DNA of 64,000 nt from JAPSGB01 sp963775185 (GTDB lineage: Bacteria > Myxococcota_A > Polyangia > Polyangiales > Polyangiaceae): the NCBI GenBank assembly GCA_963775185.1, contig CAVZIE010000031.1, forward strand, positions 124,001-188,000, read 5' to 3'. The notes under the pieces were generated by a model. That model had not been told where the DNA came from. It ran no database searches and saw only the letters and a program-made list of their open reading frames with translations. This document shows, piece by piece, positions 15,072 to 25,304 of the stretch (position 1 is the first letter of the stretch; every line of letters starts with the position of its first letter). Made by a program: the position numbers and the translations under genes.

Positions 15072-16775
15072 ATGCAGCTCATCGACGCTCGCCGACTGAC
15101 CGGGCCGAACATCCTCTCGCGCTTGCCACAGGTCGTCGTCGAGCTCGCCCTGGACGCCGAGGAGCTACCACCGGCCGTCGAGGCCTACCGGAGCGAGCTC
15201 GCTCGCATCCGCGGCGCGCTCGGAATCGCGGGTGACGTCGCGCTGACCGTGCGCGAGCACCGCGGCGGCGCGCTCCTCGCGTACGACGCGCCCATCGACG
15301 TCATGCTCGCGCACGCCGAGATGAGCGAGTGGGCGGCGCTCTCGGCGTGCGAGCTGGTCGCGGGGCGCCCGGAGCTCGCCCTCGATCCGAAGCGCGGGCA
15401 GATCCGCGCGCTGCTCGAGCGCGACCGCAGCCCGCGCCTGCTCGCCCTCCGCGCCGAAGCGGAGCGCCGTGGTCTGCCTCTTCTTTGGGACGACGACCTC
15501 GTCAGCATCGGAGCCGGAGTCGGCTCGGCGAGCTGGCCGCGGGCGTCCCTGCCGGATCCCTCCGACGTGGATTTCGACTCGCTCGCGTCGATCCCGGTCG
15601 CGCTCGTGACGGGCACGAACGGCAAGACGACGTCGAGCCGCCTCTTGGCGCGGATCGCGCGCGAGGCCGGCTTCCGCGTCGGCAGCAGCTCGAGCGACGA
15701 GATCGCCATCGGCTCCGAGGTGATCGACAGCGGCGACTGGACCGGTCCGGCCGCGGCGCGCACCGTGCTCCGCCGCACCGACGTCGACTTCGCCGTGCTC
15801 GAGACGGCACGCGGGGGCATCCTCCGGCGCGGCCTCGCCGTCACCGACTGCGATGCCGCGCTGATCACCAACGTCTCCGACGACCACCTGGGCAGCTGTG
15901 GCATCGACGACGTGGACGCCATGACGCGCGTGAAGGCAGTGGTCGCGCAGGCGGTTCGCCCGCGCGGAACGGTGGTGCTGGGCGCCCACGACCCGAAGCT
16001 CGTCGCGCTCGCGCCGGAGCTCCGCGGGAACGTGGTCTTCTTCGCGAACCTCGATCGCCCGGACCCCGCGGCGCAGGCTGTGATCGCGAAGCAGCGCGCC
16101 GCTGGCAAGGGCTGTGTCTTCGCGGAAGCTGGCGTCATCACCGCGGCGCGCGCCGGCGACGCGCGGGCCGTCGTTCGCGTCGACGCCGTGCCCATCACGT
16201 TCGGCGGTGCGGCCGGCTACAACGTCGAGAACGTCGCGGCATGCGTCGCCATGGCCCAAGCGCTCGGCATCGCAGACGACGCGGTCGTGCGCGGCGTTTG
16301 CGGCTTCCAGGTCTCCGACAACCCGCGCCGCGGCGAGCTCATCGAACGCGGCGGCGTCCGCGTCTTGCTCGACTTCGGTCACAACCCGGACGGGATTCGC
16401 GCAGTGATGCAGCTGGTCTCGGCGCTGCGCGAGGGCCGGTCCGGGCGCTTGACGGTGATCGCCGGCACCGCAGGCGATCGCAGCGAGCACGACATCGAAG
16501 AGGTCGTGAAGTCGATCCTGGCCGCGAACCCCGACCGCGTCCTGCTCCGCGATCTCCACCGCTACCTGCGCGGCCGCGAACCCGGCGAGGTCCCGCGCCT
16601 GTTCGAACGCGCGTTACTCGCGCAAGGCTTCCCCAGCGCCCGGATCGCGACCGTGCACTCCGAGGTCGACGCGTTGCGCGCGTTCTTCGAGCACGCGACG
16701 CCCGGCGACTTCGTCGTCCTGCTCGTGCACGTCGAGCCGAGCGAAGTCCGCGCTTTTCTCGAAACCGTCGCGTAG
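15072..16775 (+). CDS. Mur-ligase-family protein, CphA-like, lacking ATP-grasp
   Basis: A 567-residue protein starting 12 bases after cphA. The N-terminus (MQLIDARRLTGPNILSRLP) resembles the N-terminal domain of cyanophycin synthetase. A Mur-ligase ATP site VTGTNGKTTSS follows at about residue 181, then LETARGGILRRGL, ITNVSDDHLG and LLDFGHNPDG, all close to the corresponding CphA segments. There is no ATP-grasp domain between them, so it cannot by itself perform both ligations of CphA. It may add one residue to the polymer or a primer, or activate an alternative substrate. This is inference from domain content and operon position. Confidence 0.85.
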   Translation: MQLIDARRLTGPNILSRLPQVVVELALDAEELPPAVEAYRSELARIRGALGIAGDVALTVREHRGGALLAYDAPIDVMLAHAEMSEWAALSACELVAGRPELALDPKRGQIRALLERDRSPRLLALRAEAERRGLPLLWDDDLVSIGAGVGSASWPRASLPDPSDVDFDSLASIPVALVTGTNGKTTSSRLLARIAREAGFRVGSSSSDEIAIGSEVIDSGDWTGPAAARTVLRRTDVDFAVLETARGGILRRGLAVTDCDAALITNVSDDHLGSCGIDDVDAMTRVKAVVAQAVRPRGTVVLGAHDPKLVALAPELRGNVVFFANLDRPDPAAQAVIAKQRAAGKGCVFAEAGVITAARAGDARAVVRVDAVPITFGGAAGYNVENVAACVAMAQALGIADDAVVRGVCGFQVSDNPRRGELIERGGVRVLLDFGHNPDGIRAVMQLVSALREGRSGRLTVIAGTAGDRSEHDIEEVVKSILAANPDRVLLRDLHRYLRGREPGEVPRLFERALLAQGFPSARIATVHSEVDALRAFFEHATPGDFVVLLVHVEPSEVRAFLETVA

Positions 16776-16854
16776 TCGCAGCCGGCAGTGCTCGGCGTTT
16801 GTCGGTCCGAGGGCACGCGCGCAGAACCGCGCCTATTGCGCGCGCTCCGGGCAA

Positions 16855-16882
16855 TTGCGCGACACTACGATGTAGGTATACT
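16855..16882 (+). promoter_or_regulatory. Sigma-70-like promoter of brnTA, predicted leaderless
   Basis: A -35 box TTGCGC at 16855-16860 and a -10 box TATACT at 16877-16882 are separated by 16 bases. The brnT ATG begins at 16890, only seven bases past the -10 box, so transcription would start at or next to the start codon. Two ATTGCGCG direct repeats just upstream could be operator half-sites. Confidence 0.6.
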
Positions 16883-16889
16883 GTCGGAG

Positions 16890-17186
16890 ATGTCGGGTTT
16901 GCGGTTCGAATGGGACCCGCGCAAGGATCGCGCGAACCGGAGCAAACACGGCGTCTCGTTCGAGGAAGCGGAGAGCGTATTCCTGGACGACAATGCCCTC
17001 TTGATCGACGACCCGGAGCACTCCGACGAAGAGGACCGCTTCGTCTTGCTCGGCCTGAGCGCGCTCCTGCGGACGTTGGTCGTGTGCCACTGCTATCGCA
17101 GCGGCGGCGACACGGTCCGCATCATCTCTGCTCGCAAGGCGGACCGCTCGGAACGGACGATCTACGCGCAAAGGACCAGGAAATGA
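16890..17186 (+). CDS. brnT: BrnT-family ribonuclease toxin
   Basis: A 98-residue type II toxin. The N-terminus FEWDPRKDRANRSKHGVSFEEA is the BrnT signature; RTLVVCHCYRSGGDTVRIISARKADRSER is the conserved C-terminal half. BrnT has a RelE-like fold and cleaves RNA; BrnA neutralises it and represses the operon. ATG 16890 gives the family N-terminus and fits the promoter; the frame is open upstream to 16788. The stop overlaps the brnA start by four bases. Confidence 0.93.
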   Translation: MSGLRFEWDPRKDRANRSKHGVSFEEAESVFLDDNALLIDDPEHSDEEDRFVLLGLSALLRTLVVCHCYRSGGDTVRIISARKADRSERTIYAQRTRK

Positions 17187-17410
17187 GAAAGCACTACGAC
17201 TTCTCGAAAGCCCGCCGCAACCCCTACGCCAAGCGGCTCAAGAAGCAGGTCACGATCCGCCTGGACGAGGCAACGCTCGCGTACTTCAAAGCCATGGCGG
17301 AACGCATGGACCTGCCGTACCAGACGCTCATCAATCTGTACCTGCGCGACTGCGCACAAAGCGGGAAGCAACTCCGGTTGCACTGGGACAGCTCGAACGA
17401 CGCCGCGTGA
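17183..17410 (+). CDS. brnA: BrnA-family antitoxin
   Basis: A 75-residue antitoxin overlapping brnT by four bases (ATGA). KKQVTIRLDEATLAYFKAMAERMDLPYQTLINLYLRDCA is the BrnA/CopG-like ribbon-helix-helix region. By family it binds BrnT and the operon promoter. A reverse-oriented palindromic repeat begins seven bases after its stop codon. Confidence 0.92.
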   Translation: MRKHYDFSKARRNPYAKRLKKQVTIRLDEATLAYFKAMAERMDLPYQTLINLYLRDCAQSGKQLRLHWDSSNDAA

Positions 17411-17417
17411 CGCGCGG

Positions 17418-17456
17418 TTCCGCGCCGGACGCGCTGCGAATCCCTACAGGGACCGG
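17418..17456 (-). repeat. Palindromic element, reverse core split by a 22-base insertion
   Basis: TTCCGCGCCGGAC, then GCGCTGCGAATCCC..., then ACCGGCAATCCC. The insertion restores the flank (CCGGCAATCC) after 22 unrelated bases. Lies just after brnA. Confidence 0.75.
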
Positions 17457-17477
17457 CAATCCCATCCGGCGTCGCTG

Positions 17478-18046
17478 TCAGCGTCGCCTGCGCGCGATGC
17501 GCTTCGACAGCGTGCCGAGCTTCTTGTTCACTGCGGCAAGATCGAACTTATCCGGATCGAAGCGGCGCCCGACCCATCGCTTCATGTCCGCGTGCTCCTC
17601 GTCGTCGGGGTCGGCGAGCACTTCGAGCAGGTGCTCGTAGCCGGGCGCACCGCCGCAGTCCTCAGGCACGCGCGCGCGCCGCCGGTGCAGCGGATGCCCG
17701 CATCCAGTTCATGGCCGAGCTTCGTGATGACAATGTCGTGCGCCCAGTCGTCGCCGAAGTCGTAGCGGTAGACGAACTGCGAGCCCGCGCGGGCGATCGC
17801 ACCGAGCGGCACGGCGTGCTCGTCGAGCACGAACATCTCGTCGTCGACGTGGGCCATCCCGGCGCGAAGCTCGCCCACGATGAAGTCGTGGAGATGGCTG
17901 TCGTGCCACCCGAACGCGACCTGCAGCACGGCGTGCAACTCGCCGAGCGTCGCGTGAGCGGGCACGCGCAAGCCGCGCCAGATCTCCGGCTGGATGTAGC
18001 GGAGCGAAACCCGGAGCTCGAGCACGTCGCCCCGCATCGCGGGCAT
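17478..18046 (-). CDS. PRiA4/ORF3-like plasmid-type protein (frame broken once near 17664)
   Basis: Corrected length about 189 residues. LELRVSLRYIQPEIWRGLRV, FGWHDSHLHDFIVG, YRYDFGDDWAHDIVI and PEDCGGAPGYEHLLEVL are the consecutive signatures of the PRiA4_ORF3 family, also annotated as the IS1096 passenger protein TnpR-like. The frame breaks at the conserved ACPPEDCGG segment: one missing C near 17664 explains it. No transposase lies next to it. Its function is unknown; the family occurs on plasmids and mobile elements and also in chromosomes. A shorter frame from 17669 would encode only the last third. Confidence 0.8.
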
Positions 18047-18439
18047 GTTCTTGCGCGTCCCCGCGAGCTTGGCCGGCGCCCCGGAGAGGCGCGGACAAAG
18101 TGCGGACCGCGCAAGCCGCCCCTACAGGTTGAGGGATGTTGGCCCGGCGCGGAACCGCCGTCAGCAGGCGCCGCGAGGCACGGCGGCGGAGCGGTCTACC
18201 CGCAGGAGCGCGAGCGGCCGGCGATTGCCGCGGCGAGACCGGCGATGCCGGCGCGGACAGCGCGAAATCGCGCCGATCGCTAGCGCGCGCTCGCGGCACG
18301 CTGCTTGCGAGGGTGGCGCCCGATGCTTTCGCCAGTCCATGGGGCGCCGGACAACGGCCCGGCAGACTTCTCCACGACCGCTCCCCGGTGGTGCTCCAGC
18401 CTTGATCCTCGGCGCTGACGAACGTGAGCTGCGGGTGCC
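18047..18439. other. Non-coding interval with one palindromic-repeat copy
   Basis: About 390 bases with no recognisable gene. It contains a forward copy of the dispersed element (18141-18154, one substitution) and several short GC-rich inverted repeats. Open frames crossing it are arginine-rich shadows. Confidence 0.5.
18141..18154 (+). repeat. Palindromic element, forward core
   Basis: GGCCCGGCGCGGAA, one substitution, in a gene-free interval. Confidence 0.75.
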
Positions 18440-18841
18440 CGCATCGCGACCGCCAGGGTGCTCTACGAGGTCCGAACGCTACGGAGCCTGCCTGTACCTT
18501 GCCGGCGTGGCGGTCGAATGCATCCTTCGCGCGTGGAGGCTCCGCAGCGATCCGCGGCTCGACGCGGCGCACGACCTTCCAGCGTTGCTGAGACAGAGCG
18601 GGCTGGTATCCTTTGTGCCCGGGAAACGCAGGCAGGAGTTGGCGGTGGCGCTTGGAGAGGTGTGGTCACGATGGAGGAACGCATATCGTTCCGCGCCCGA
18701 TGGGCACGAACGGGCGGATCCCGGGACCGTGACCTGCTTTTTGGTATCAAGGGAGACGCGCTGAAGGAAAACGCGCGCATCGCACTCGAGAACGGCTACG
18801 ACGTCGTCAATCCGGGAGTCGCACGATGGAAGAACGTGTGA
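18440..18841 (+). pseudogene. HEPN-domain protein, decayed
   Basis: Pieces of one protein are spread over the frames. ARVLYEV in one frame is followed in another by ERYGACLYLAGVAVECILRAW and AAHDLPALL, the classic HEPN pattern, and a C-terminal piece DLLFGIKGDALKENARIAL lies in a third register ending at 18841. At least two indels are needed to join them. HEPN proteins are often RNases or toxin partners; here none could be made intact. The next decayed gene starts before the HEPN stop, so the two formed an overlapping pair. Confidence 0.55.
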
Positions 18842-19057
18842 AACAAGTCCTGCACCAGCTCGGCTTCACCGACGCCGAGATCTTCCTGGAGACGACGGCC
18901 GACGGGCACGTCGGTGGCTCCCTCGTGTCGGATGCCTTCCGCGGCGAGTCGCAGATGAGCGCCAAGAGTTGCTCTGCTCGAGGCTCCGGGCGCACGTCGG
19001 GATTGCGATCGGGCGGATCACAGGCGATTCACGATGACGCCGCGCGAAGTGGCCTGA
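18826..19057 (+). pseudogene. Small partner protein of the HEPN gene, decayed
   Basis: Begins MEERVKQVLHQLGFTDAEIF and continues GHVGGSLVSDAFRGESQM, then breaks. One missing base near 18957 restores ERQELLCSRLRAHVGIAIG, and a second indel near 19027 restores FTMTPREVA followed by a stop at 19055-19057. The VSDAF-G-S-x-x-ERQ pattern recalls BolA-like proteins and small proteins encoded beside HEPN genes. Two indels in about 70 bases suggest real decay rather than only sequence error. Confidence 0.5.
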
Positions 19058-19071
19058 GCGAGCGCGTGTCG

Positions 19072-19962
19072 CTACGGCGCGGGCTGCACGACGGTGCTGC
19101 CATCGAGGGTGACCGCGGTCTGCGCGAACAGCCTGCCGTCGACGGACGCGCCGGTCTCCAATGCGATAGACGTCTGGCTCGAGACGACGCCCACGAAGTG
19201 CGCGGTGGTTCCGAGGTCTACCTTGCCGGAGACTTGCCAGAAGACGTTCTTGGCGATAGCGCCGCCGGTGAGGACGACGTTCGCCGCGCTGCTGACCGTG
19301 AGATCCTCGGCAATCTGGAAGATCCAGACGTCTGTCGCGCTCCCCTTCAGTGTGACGTCGGTCGGGATGAGGAGTCCCGTGCCCCACTTGTAGACACCCC
19401 GCTCGAGCGTCATGCCGCCGACGTTCCCGGCGCCGAGCTCCGTGACGTCTGGCGCGCGACCCGCCGCGTCGGTGAACGCGAGCTGCATGTCGCCGATCGC
19501 AGTCGTCAGGTTCGAGGGCGTGGGCAGCGCGTAGTCCGAAGCGAACACGTGGCCCGTGACCTGGGGCGACGTCGCGAAGACGTTGCTGCTGTCCATGGTC
19601 AACGAGAATCCCGTGATGAACGTGGCGGCGGCGGGGCTGACGCCGAGATTGCCCGTGATAGCGGATGTGGGCACCGTGGAGATCCCGCTCTTGGCCAGAA
19701 TCGCGAAGTTGCCTGATGTCGCGAGGTTCACGGAGCTCGCGTTCCCGGCGTCCACGCCACCGTTGCCGTCCGGTCGGAAGCGCTCCGTCGTTGGTGCACC
19801 GCTGTCTCCGCCGTCGTTGGCGGCGTCGGCCACGGCTCCGTCGCCGGCGTCCGTCACGGCTCCGTCATTGTTGTTGCCGCCTGCCGAGTCGCCCGAGCTC
19901 GAGCAAGCTCCCGCAAGTGATGCCAACGTGAAACCAAGCATTGTGGCTGTAAACCGTGTCAT
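19072..19962 (-). CDS. Ice-binding-like (DUF3494) lipoprotein
   Basis: A 296-residue exported protein. ATG 19962 gives a lipoprotein signal peptide with lipobox SLAGAC. An Asp/Ala/Gly-rich linker follows, then a DUF3494 domain from about residue 78: NLATSGNFAILAKSGISTV, ITGNLGVSPAAATFITGF, WIFQIAEDLTVSSAANVVL, NVFWQVSGKVDLGTTAHFVG. This right-handed beta-helix family includes secreted ice-binding (antifreeze) proteins, but many members from non-polar bacteria are probably surface adhesins. The gene stands alone; the next reverse-strand gene is more than 500 bases upstream. Confidence 0.88.
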   Translation of the reverse strand: MTRFTATMLGFTLASLAGACSSSGDSAGGNNNDGAVTDAGDGAVADAANDGGDSGAPTTERFRPDGNGGVDAGNASSVNLATSGNFAILAKSGISTVPTSAITGNLGVSPAAATFITGFSLTMDSSNVFATSPQVTGHVFASDYALPTPSNLTTAIGDMQLAFTDAAGRAPDVTELGAGNVGGMTLERGVYKWGTGLLIPTDVTLKGSATDVWIFQIAEDLTVSSAANVVLTGGAIAKNVFWQVSGKVDLGTTAHFVGVVSSQTSIALETGASVDGRLFAQTAVTLDGSTVVQPAP

Positions 19963-19974
19963 GGGAATTCGCAC

Positions 19975-20538
19975 TTTCTGGCGCGGGGCAATCCGCGCGT
20001 CCGGATCGATCGCGATCCGTAGGCATCGATGGCTCGGCGACTGCTCTACGCCCCTCGACGTGCTCAGAGCTTCCTGGAAGCGTCCGCAGTTTCTACCGAG
20101 CCGCTCAATCTAGCCATCAACGCGGCGAGCACAAGGAGGGCGGGCGCGTTGTCAGCCCCCACGTCAAAGGCACGAGACGGCGACTCTCCCCTGATCCCGA
20201 CCGGGAAATCGCACACGCATGTGGAAGGTCGATCGCGCGGGCAGGCGCAGTTGCACGCCGCGTCCACCGTCGGGTAGCGAGCAGGTCCGACATCCACGGC
20301 ACGGCTGGCCGGGTGAAGGCGCAGTGCCGCGGTGGCACGGGCCAGCGTACGGGACGGCCCCGCCGGAGGCGCCGCTGCACGGATCACCCGGGACGCCGCT
20401 CCGCTGCCGCCTTGAGCGTCCACCTTTCCGCCGCATCTTCTTGTGAGAGGATCCAAATGAGCCGATTCCGGGCCGAGTCGCCGTGCAGACAAGTCGCCGC
20501 TCGCGGCGCGCGGAATCGGAAATTCGTCCTGGGTCGCG
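19975..20538. other. Interval without a confident gene
   Basis: About 560 bases. A reverse-strand frame at 20064-20492 has cysteines (CNCACPRDRPSTCVCDF) followed by NAPALLVLAALMARL, which superficially resembles a MYXO-CTERM tail, but no upstream secreted domain can be recognised, so it is not called. Confidence 0.35.
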
Positions 20539-21644
20539 TCAGTGCGCCTGCTTTTCCGCGTGCATCGCCTCTGCGACCTTGCGCAGCTCGGCGACGCGCG
20601 CGGCGGGTCCGGTCACGAACACGTGCACCTTCTCGTTCTTCCCCATCGAGCCGATGGCCTCGCTCACCTGCTTCCGGCCTTCGCCTGCCAGGTGTACCAG
20701 TCGGTTCGCTTGCCGAGCAGCGTGCCGGGGCTCTTCTTCACGCGCTTGGCAGGCACGTCGGCCTGCTTGTACTGGAGCGACGGAAAGCCGCCGAAGTACA
20801 CGCCGATCTCCGCGCCTGGCTCGCCGACCTTGCCGATCTCGCGCACGTGGAACACGAGGAAGTCCGGACCTTGCTGGCGCGTCGCGACGGCCGCGCGCGG
20901 CAGATCGAGCACCAGCTGCGTTCCCGTACCGGGATCGAGCCGGACGCGCTTCGAGCCCGGCGTCGCCCCCTTGCCGAGCTCGACGCTCTGCACGATGGCG
21001 AGCGATTGCTTCTCGTAGCTCGCGCGCTCGGCGGCCATCTCGTTCAAGATGTAGAAGTTCAGCTCGACCAGCGAGTGATCCGGGCGCTCGATCATCGCGC
21101 CCAGGACGAACAGCGGCGCGCCCTTTGGCTCGCCCTTCGGCGCGTAGCTCACCACGCCGAGCCCCTTGCCCGCCGTCACTGGCGCGACACGGTACTGCTC
21201 GCGATCGTCGCCGAGCAGCTTCGCGGCGTCGGCGCTCGCGTCGCCGGTTCCGAGCACGAACGCCTCGCGCGCGAGCATCACGAAGCGCGCGAGCGGCGCT
21301 TGTCCTTGCCCGGGGACGATCAACACGCGCGTCTGGTCCTCGTCGGACGCGGCGGCGGCCATGATGTCGTGGGGCAGGGGCGCGACCCGCGCGCTCGCCG
21401 GCATGTGCAGGCGCAGGCGCCCGGCGAGCACGTCGACTTGCTGGGGCAGCGCTGCCGTGTCGGGCGCGGCCGGCGCGGCGACGGCGTCGGGCGGAGTAGG
21501 CGCCGCGCCGGGCGCCGCGCTGGCGCTCGCGCTCGACGTAGCGGTGGGGCGCGCGGGCTGTGGCGCGCGGGCGCTGCCGGGCGCGCCACCGCACGCGGTC
21601 GCGAGGAGGGCGGAAAGGATGGCTGACTTGATCGGGTTCGTCAC
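20539..21644 (-). CDS. Unknown lipoprotein (frame broken once near 20676)
   Basis: Corrected length about 368 residues. It starts with a lipoprotein signal (ILSALLATACGG) and a long Ala/Pro/Thr/Ser linker. A globular domain follows: QVDVLAGRLRLHMPASARV and MAAAASDEDQTRVLIVPG near its start, and DFLVFHVREIGKVGEPGAEI with FGGFPSLQYKQADV later. The frame breaks after WYTWQAKA; adding one base near 20676 continues RKQVSEAIGSMGKNEKVHVF to the stop at 20539. No family is recognised. Probably anchored in a periplasm-facing membrane. Confidence 0.6.
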
Positions 21645-21686
21645 TGCGTCCGCACTCTAGTCGAGCCGCGGTCGGATGGGGCCGGA

Positions 21687-23169
21687 TCAGTGACGATCGA
21701 GACGCGAGGTCGCTGCTGGTGGCCGACGTCTGGGCCCTGACCAGTGGGTCCGACCCGGCGAGCCCGAGATACAGCTGGGTCGATACGCTGAGCGCGGACG
21801 GCGGAGTGAATACGGGTTGCGGCGCGCCCCACGTCGTCTTGTTCTTCTCGATTCGGCGCTGCACCACCACGTTGGGCGACATGACGTAGGCCGCCGTGAC
21901 GTCGCCTTGCGCGTCGACGGCGAGCCGCGGGGAGGCGCTCGCCGAAGTCTGGAAGTCCACCGCCGCGGACCAGCGCCGGCGACCCGTCGACGCGCCGCGA
22001 GCGCGCCGCCGACCGTGTAGACGACCGTGAGGTCGCCGTCCTGGTCGCCGACGCCCTCGGCGTCACCGGCTTCGGAGGTGATGGTTTCCAAGGGGCTGAA
22101 GGCCGTGGACGGCCCGGAAGCGTCGTACGTGAGCGGCGCGCCGTTCAGCACCGAGGTCGAACCCGTCGTGACCCACATCGCGTAGGCCATGTCGCCCGGA
22201 AGCGAGATGAACCGCAGTCCGCCCGGTCCGTAGTTTGGCGAGCCCGGCGAATCCAGCTCGACGGCACTGCCGGAGTACGCGCCACCGACGACCGCTTGCG
22301 CGTGGACCTTCTGGTCCAGCGTAATCGATACGACGAACGGCGTCGCGCCGGCGAAGACCACGCCGCTCTCGGTCGGCTTCAATCCGGGCGTGATCGCTGG
22401 CGAGATCGGTCCAGGTGAGCTTGACGCGATCGTAAACCGACGCGTCACGTGGCCCGACGAGACCCACGCGTGAACGGCGGTGCCGTCGCTTCCGACGCCG
22501 ACGAAGCCTGTGTCCGTGGCGGCGGCCGAGTCCGCGACGGTGGTCGCTTGCCAGGCGCTGCTCGCGCCGTCGTAGCGCCCGCGGAAGAACGCGCTGTGGT
22601 CGTTCTTGTGGGCGACGCCGAGCACGTCACCGGCGCCGACCGCGAGACAACGCGGCGAGCTCGCGAACGACGGTGCGGGGCCGATCACGGTCGGGGCACC
22701 CCAGTGCACGCCGTCGAACAGAGCGACCTCCACCGACGCGCTCGAGGAACCGATACTGCCGCGCTGGAAGAGCAGCGCCGCTGGCGACGCCGCGGCTTGC
22801 CGGAGAGTCAATGCGTAAAACGCCGCGTTGGCGCCGCCGCTCACGGCGATCTCCGGCGCGTCGCAGTTCTGCTTCAGCGAAAACCCGCCGCTCCCGGCAG
22901 CACCCGCCGACCCGCCTGCGCCGCTCGCGCCACCCGCTCCCGCGCTGCCGGCGGCTCCCGCGCTGCCGGCGGTGGCACCGGTGCCCCCTGCCGCGCTCGT
23001 CCCGCCGCTGCCCGCGGCGCCGGCCCCGCCGCTGCCCGCCGCGCCGCTGCCGGCCGCGCCGGCGCTGCCTCCCGCGCCGGGCTTGCTCGCGGGGGTGTCG
23101 TCGGAGCACGCGACGAGCTGCAGAAACAACGCCCCAGACGACAAACCACCGAATCGCGAGCGCCCGCAT
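21687..23169 (-). CDS. Unknown repeat-linker lipoprotein (frame broken near 23133 and 21973)
   Basis: Starts MRALAIRWFVVW; removing one base from a run of four Cs at 23132-23135 continues ALFLQLVACSDDTP, an ideal lipoprotein signal. An (A/G)-G-S-A-G tandem linker follows (residues about 30-100). The rest is about 370 residues of repeated segments of roughly 60 residues with AVGAGDVLGVAHKN, VGSDGTAVHAWVS and VDAQGDVTAAYVM, each reading like a beta-propeller blade. A second frame break near 21973 moves the last blades to another frame, so the exact C-terminus is uncertain. Probably a surface propeller protein of unknown ligand. Confidence 0.55.
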
Positions 23170-23250
23170 GCCGGTCTATGCCCTGCGCGCCGAGCGGCGC
23201 ACAATCCCGATTCACATGCAGCCGCACCGCGGAGTGTTACCGTCGCGCCG

Positions 23251-24549
<1,299 letters not shown>

Positions 24550-24553
24550 TGCC

Positions 24554-24567
24554 GGTCCGGCGCGGAA
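24554..24567 (+). repeat. Palindromic element, forward core
   Basis: Exact core five bases after the symporter stop and 50 bases before the next ATG. Confidence 0.85.
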
Positions 24568-24617
24568 TCCCGCGGCCGGCGTCCGCGCGCGGCCCGTGGT
24601 AGATAGCGGGCCACTTC

Positions 24618-25280
24618 ATGCTGGAATGGGTCACTGTCGAGACGGCCCGGATCCCCGGCGGCAACGAGTTCGTGCTCGGTCGCCACGGCGACGACTGGGC
24701 GGTGCGCGTCGATGGCCGGATGCTCATGGGCAACCGGATGCACGACTCGGAGATGGCGCTGGCCGAGCGCGCCATCGATCGCTGCGACGATCCGCTGTCG
24801 GTGCTCGTGGGCGGTCTCGGGCTCGGCTACACGCTGCGCGCCGTCCTCGACCAGATGCCGGAAGACGCGGAGATCACCGTCGCCGAGCTCGTGCCCGAGC
24901 TCGTCCAGTGGAACCGCACGCACCTGGCCGGGCTGAACGATCATCCGCTCGACGATCCGCGATGCCGCGTCGTCGTCGGAGACGTGCATGATACGATCAA
25001 GCGCCCGCCGCGGCGCTACGATGTCATCCTGCTGGACGTGGACAACGGGCCGTCGGCGCTGAGCCAGGCAAAGAACCAGCGCCTGTACTCCGACGCCGGC
25101 GTGCGCGCGTGCTACGCGGCGCTCGAGCGTGGAGGCGTGCTCGCGGTCTGGTCGCTCGGGCCCAACGCGCGCTACGAACACCGGCTGCAGCGCTTCGGCT
25201 TCGACGTCGACGTGCAGCGCGTCCCGGCGCGTGCCGGCTCTCGCGCGAAGCACGTGCTCTTCCTCGGAAAGCGCGCGTAG
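24618..25280 (+). CDS. Spermidine-synthase-like class I SAM-fold protein
   Basis: A 220-residue Rossmann-fold protein. VLVGGLGLGYTLRAVL is the SAM-binding glycine loop, ITVAELVPELVQWNR the acidic strand-2 region, RVVVGDVHDTI and YDVILLDVDNGP the following strands. The order resembles spermine/spermidine synthase-like methyltransferases without the N-terminal tetramerisation domain. The substrate is unknown. A palindromic element lies 50 bases upstream. The next gene, another methyltransferase, follows after 24 bases, so they are probably co-transcribed. Confidence 0.75.
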   Translation: MLEWVTVETARIPGGNEFVLGRHGDDWAVRVDGRMLMGNRMHDSEMALAERAIDRCDDPLSVLVGGLGLGYTLRAVLDQMPEDAEITVAELVPELVQWNRTHLAGLNDHPLDDPRCRVVVGDVHDTIKRPPRRYDVILLDVDNGPSALSQAKNQRLYSDAGVRACYAALERGGVLAVWSLGPNARYEHRLQRFGFDVDVQRVPARAGSRAKHVLFLGKRA

Positions 25281-25304
25281 CCGGGCACGCGGGTCGCGGA
25301 CGCC

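Noticed and set aside
12252..16775. A 1507-codon open frame spanning cphA and the following Mur-ligase gene
   Set aside because: After about 13270 this frame is arginine/proline-rich shadow sequence, while the conserved CphA residues continue one frame over; it regains real protein only at the separate gene starting at 15072.
18971..18990. Third copy of the 23-bp dispersed repeat (GTTGCTCTGCTCGAGGCTCC)
   Set aside because: Only partly similar and explained by the codons of the decayed partner gene (ELLCSRLR).
20064..20492. Possible MYXO-CTERM protein on the reverse strand
   Set aside because: It has cysteines and a hydrophobic end, but no signal peptide, no glycine-cysteine-glycine-cysteine motif and no recognisable body.
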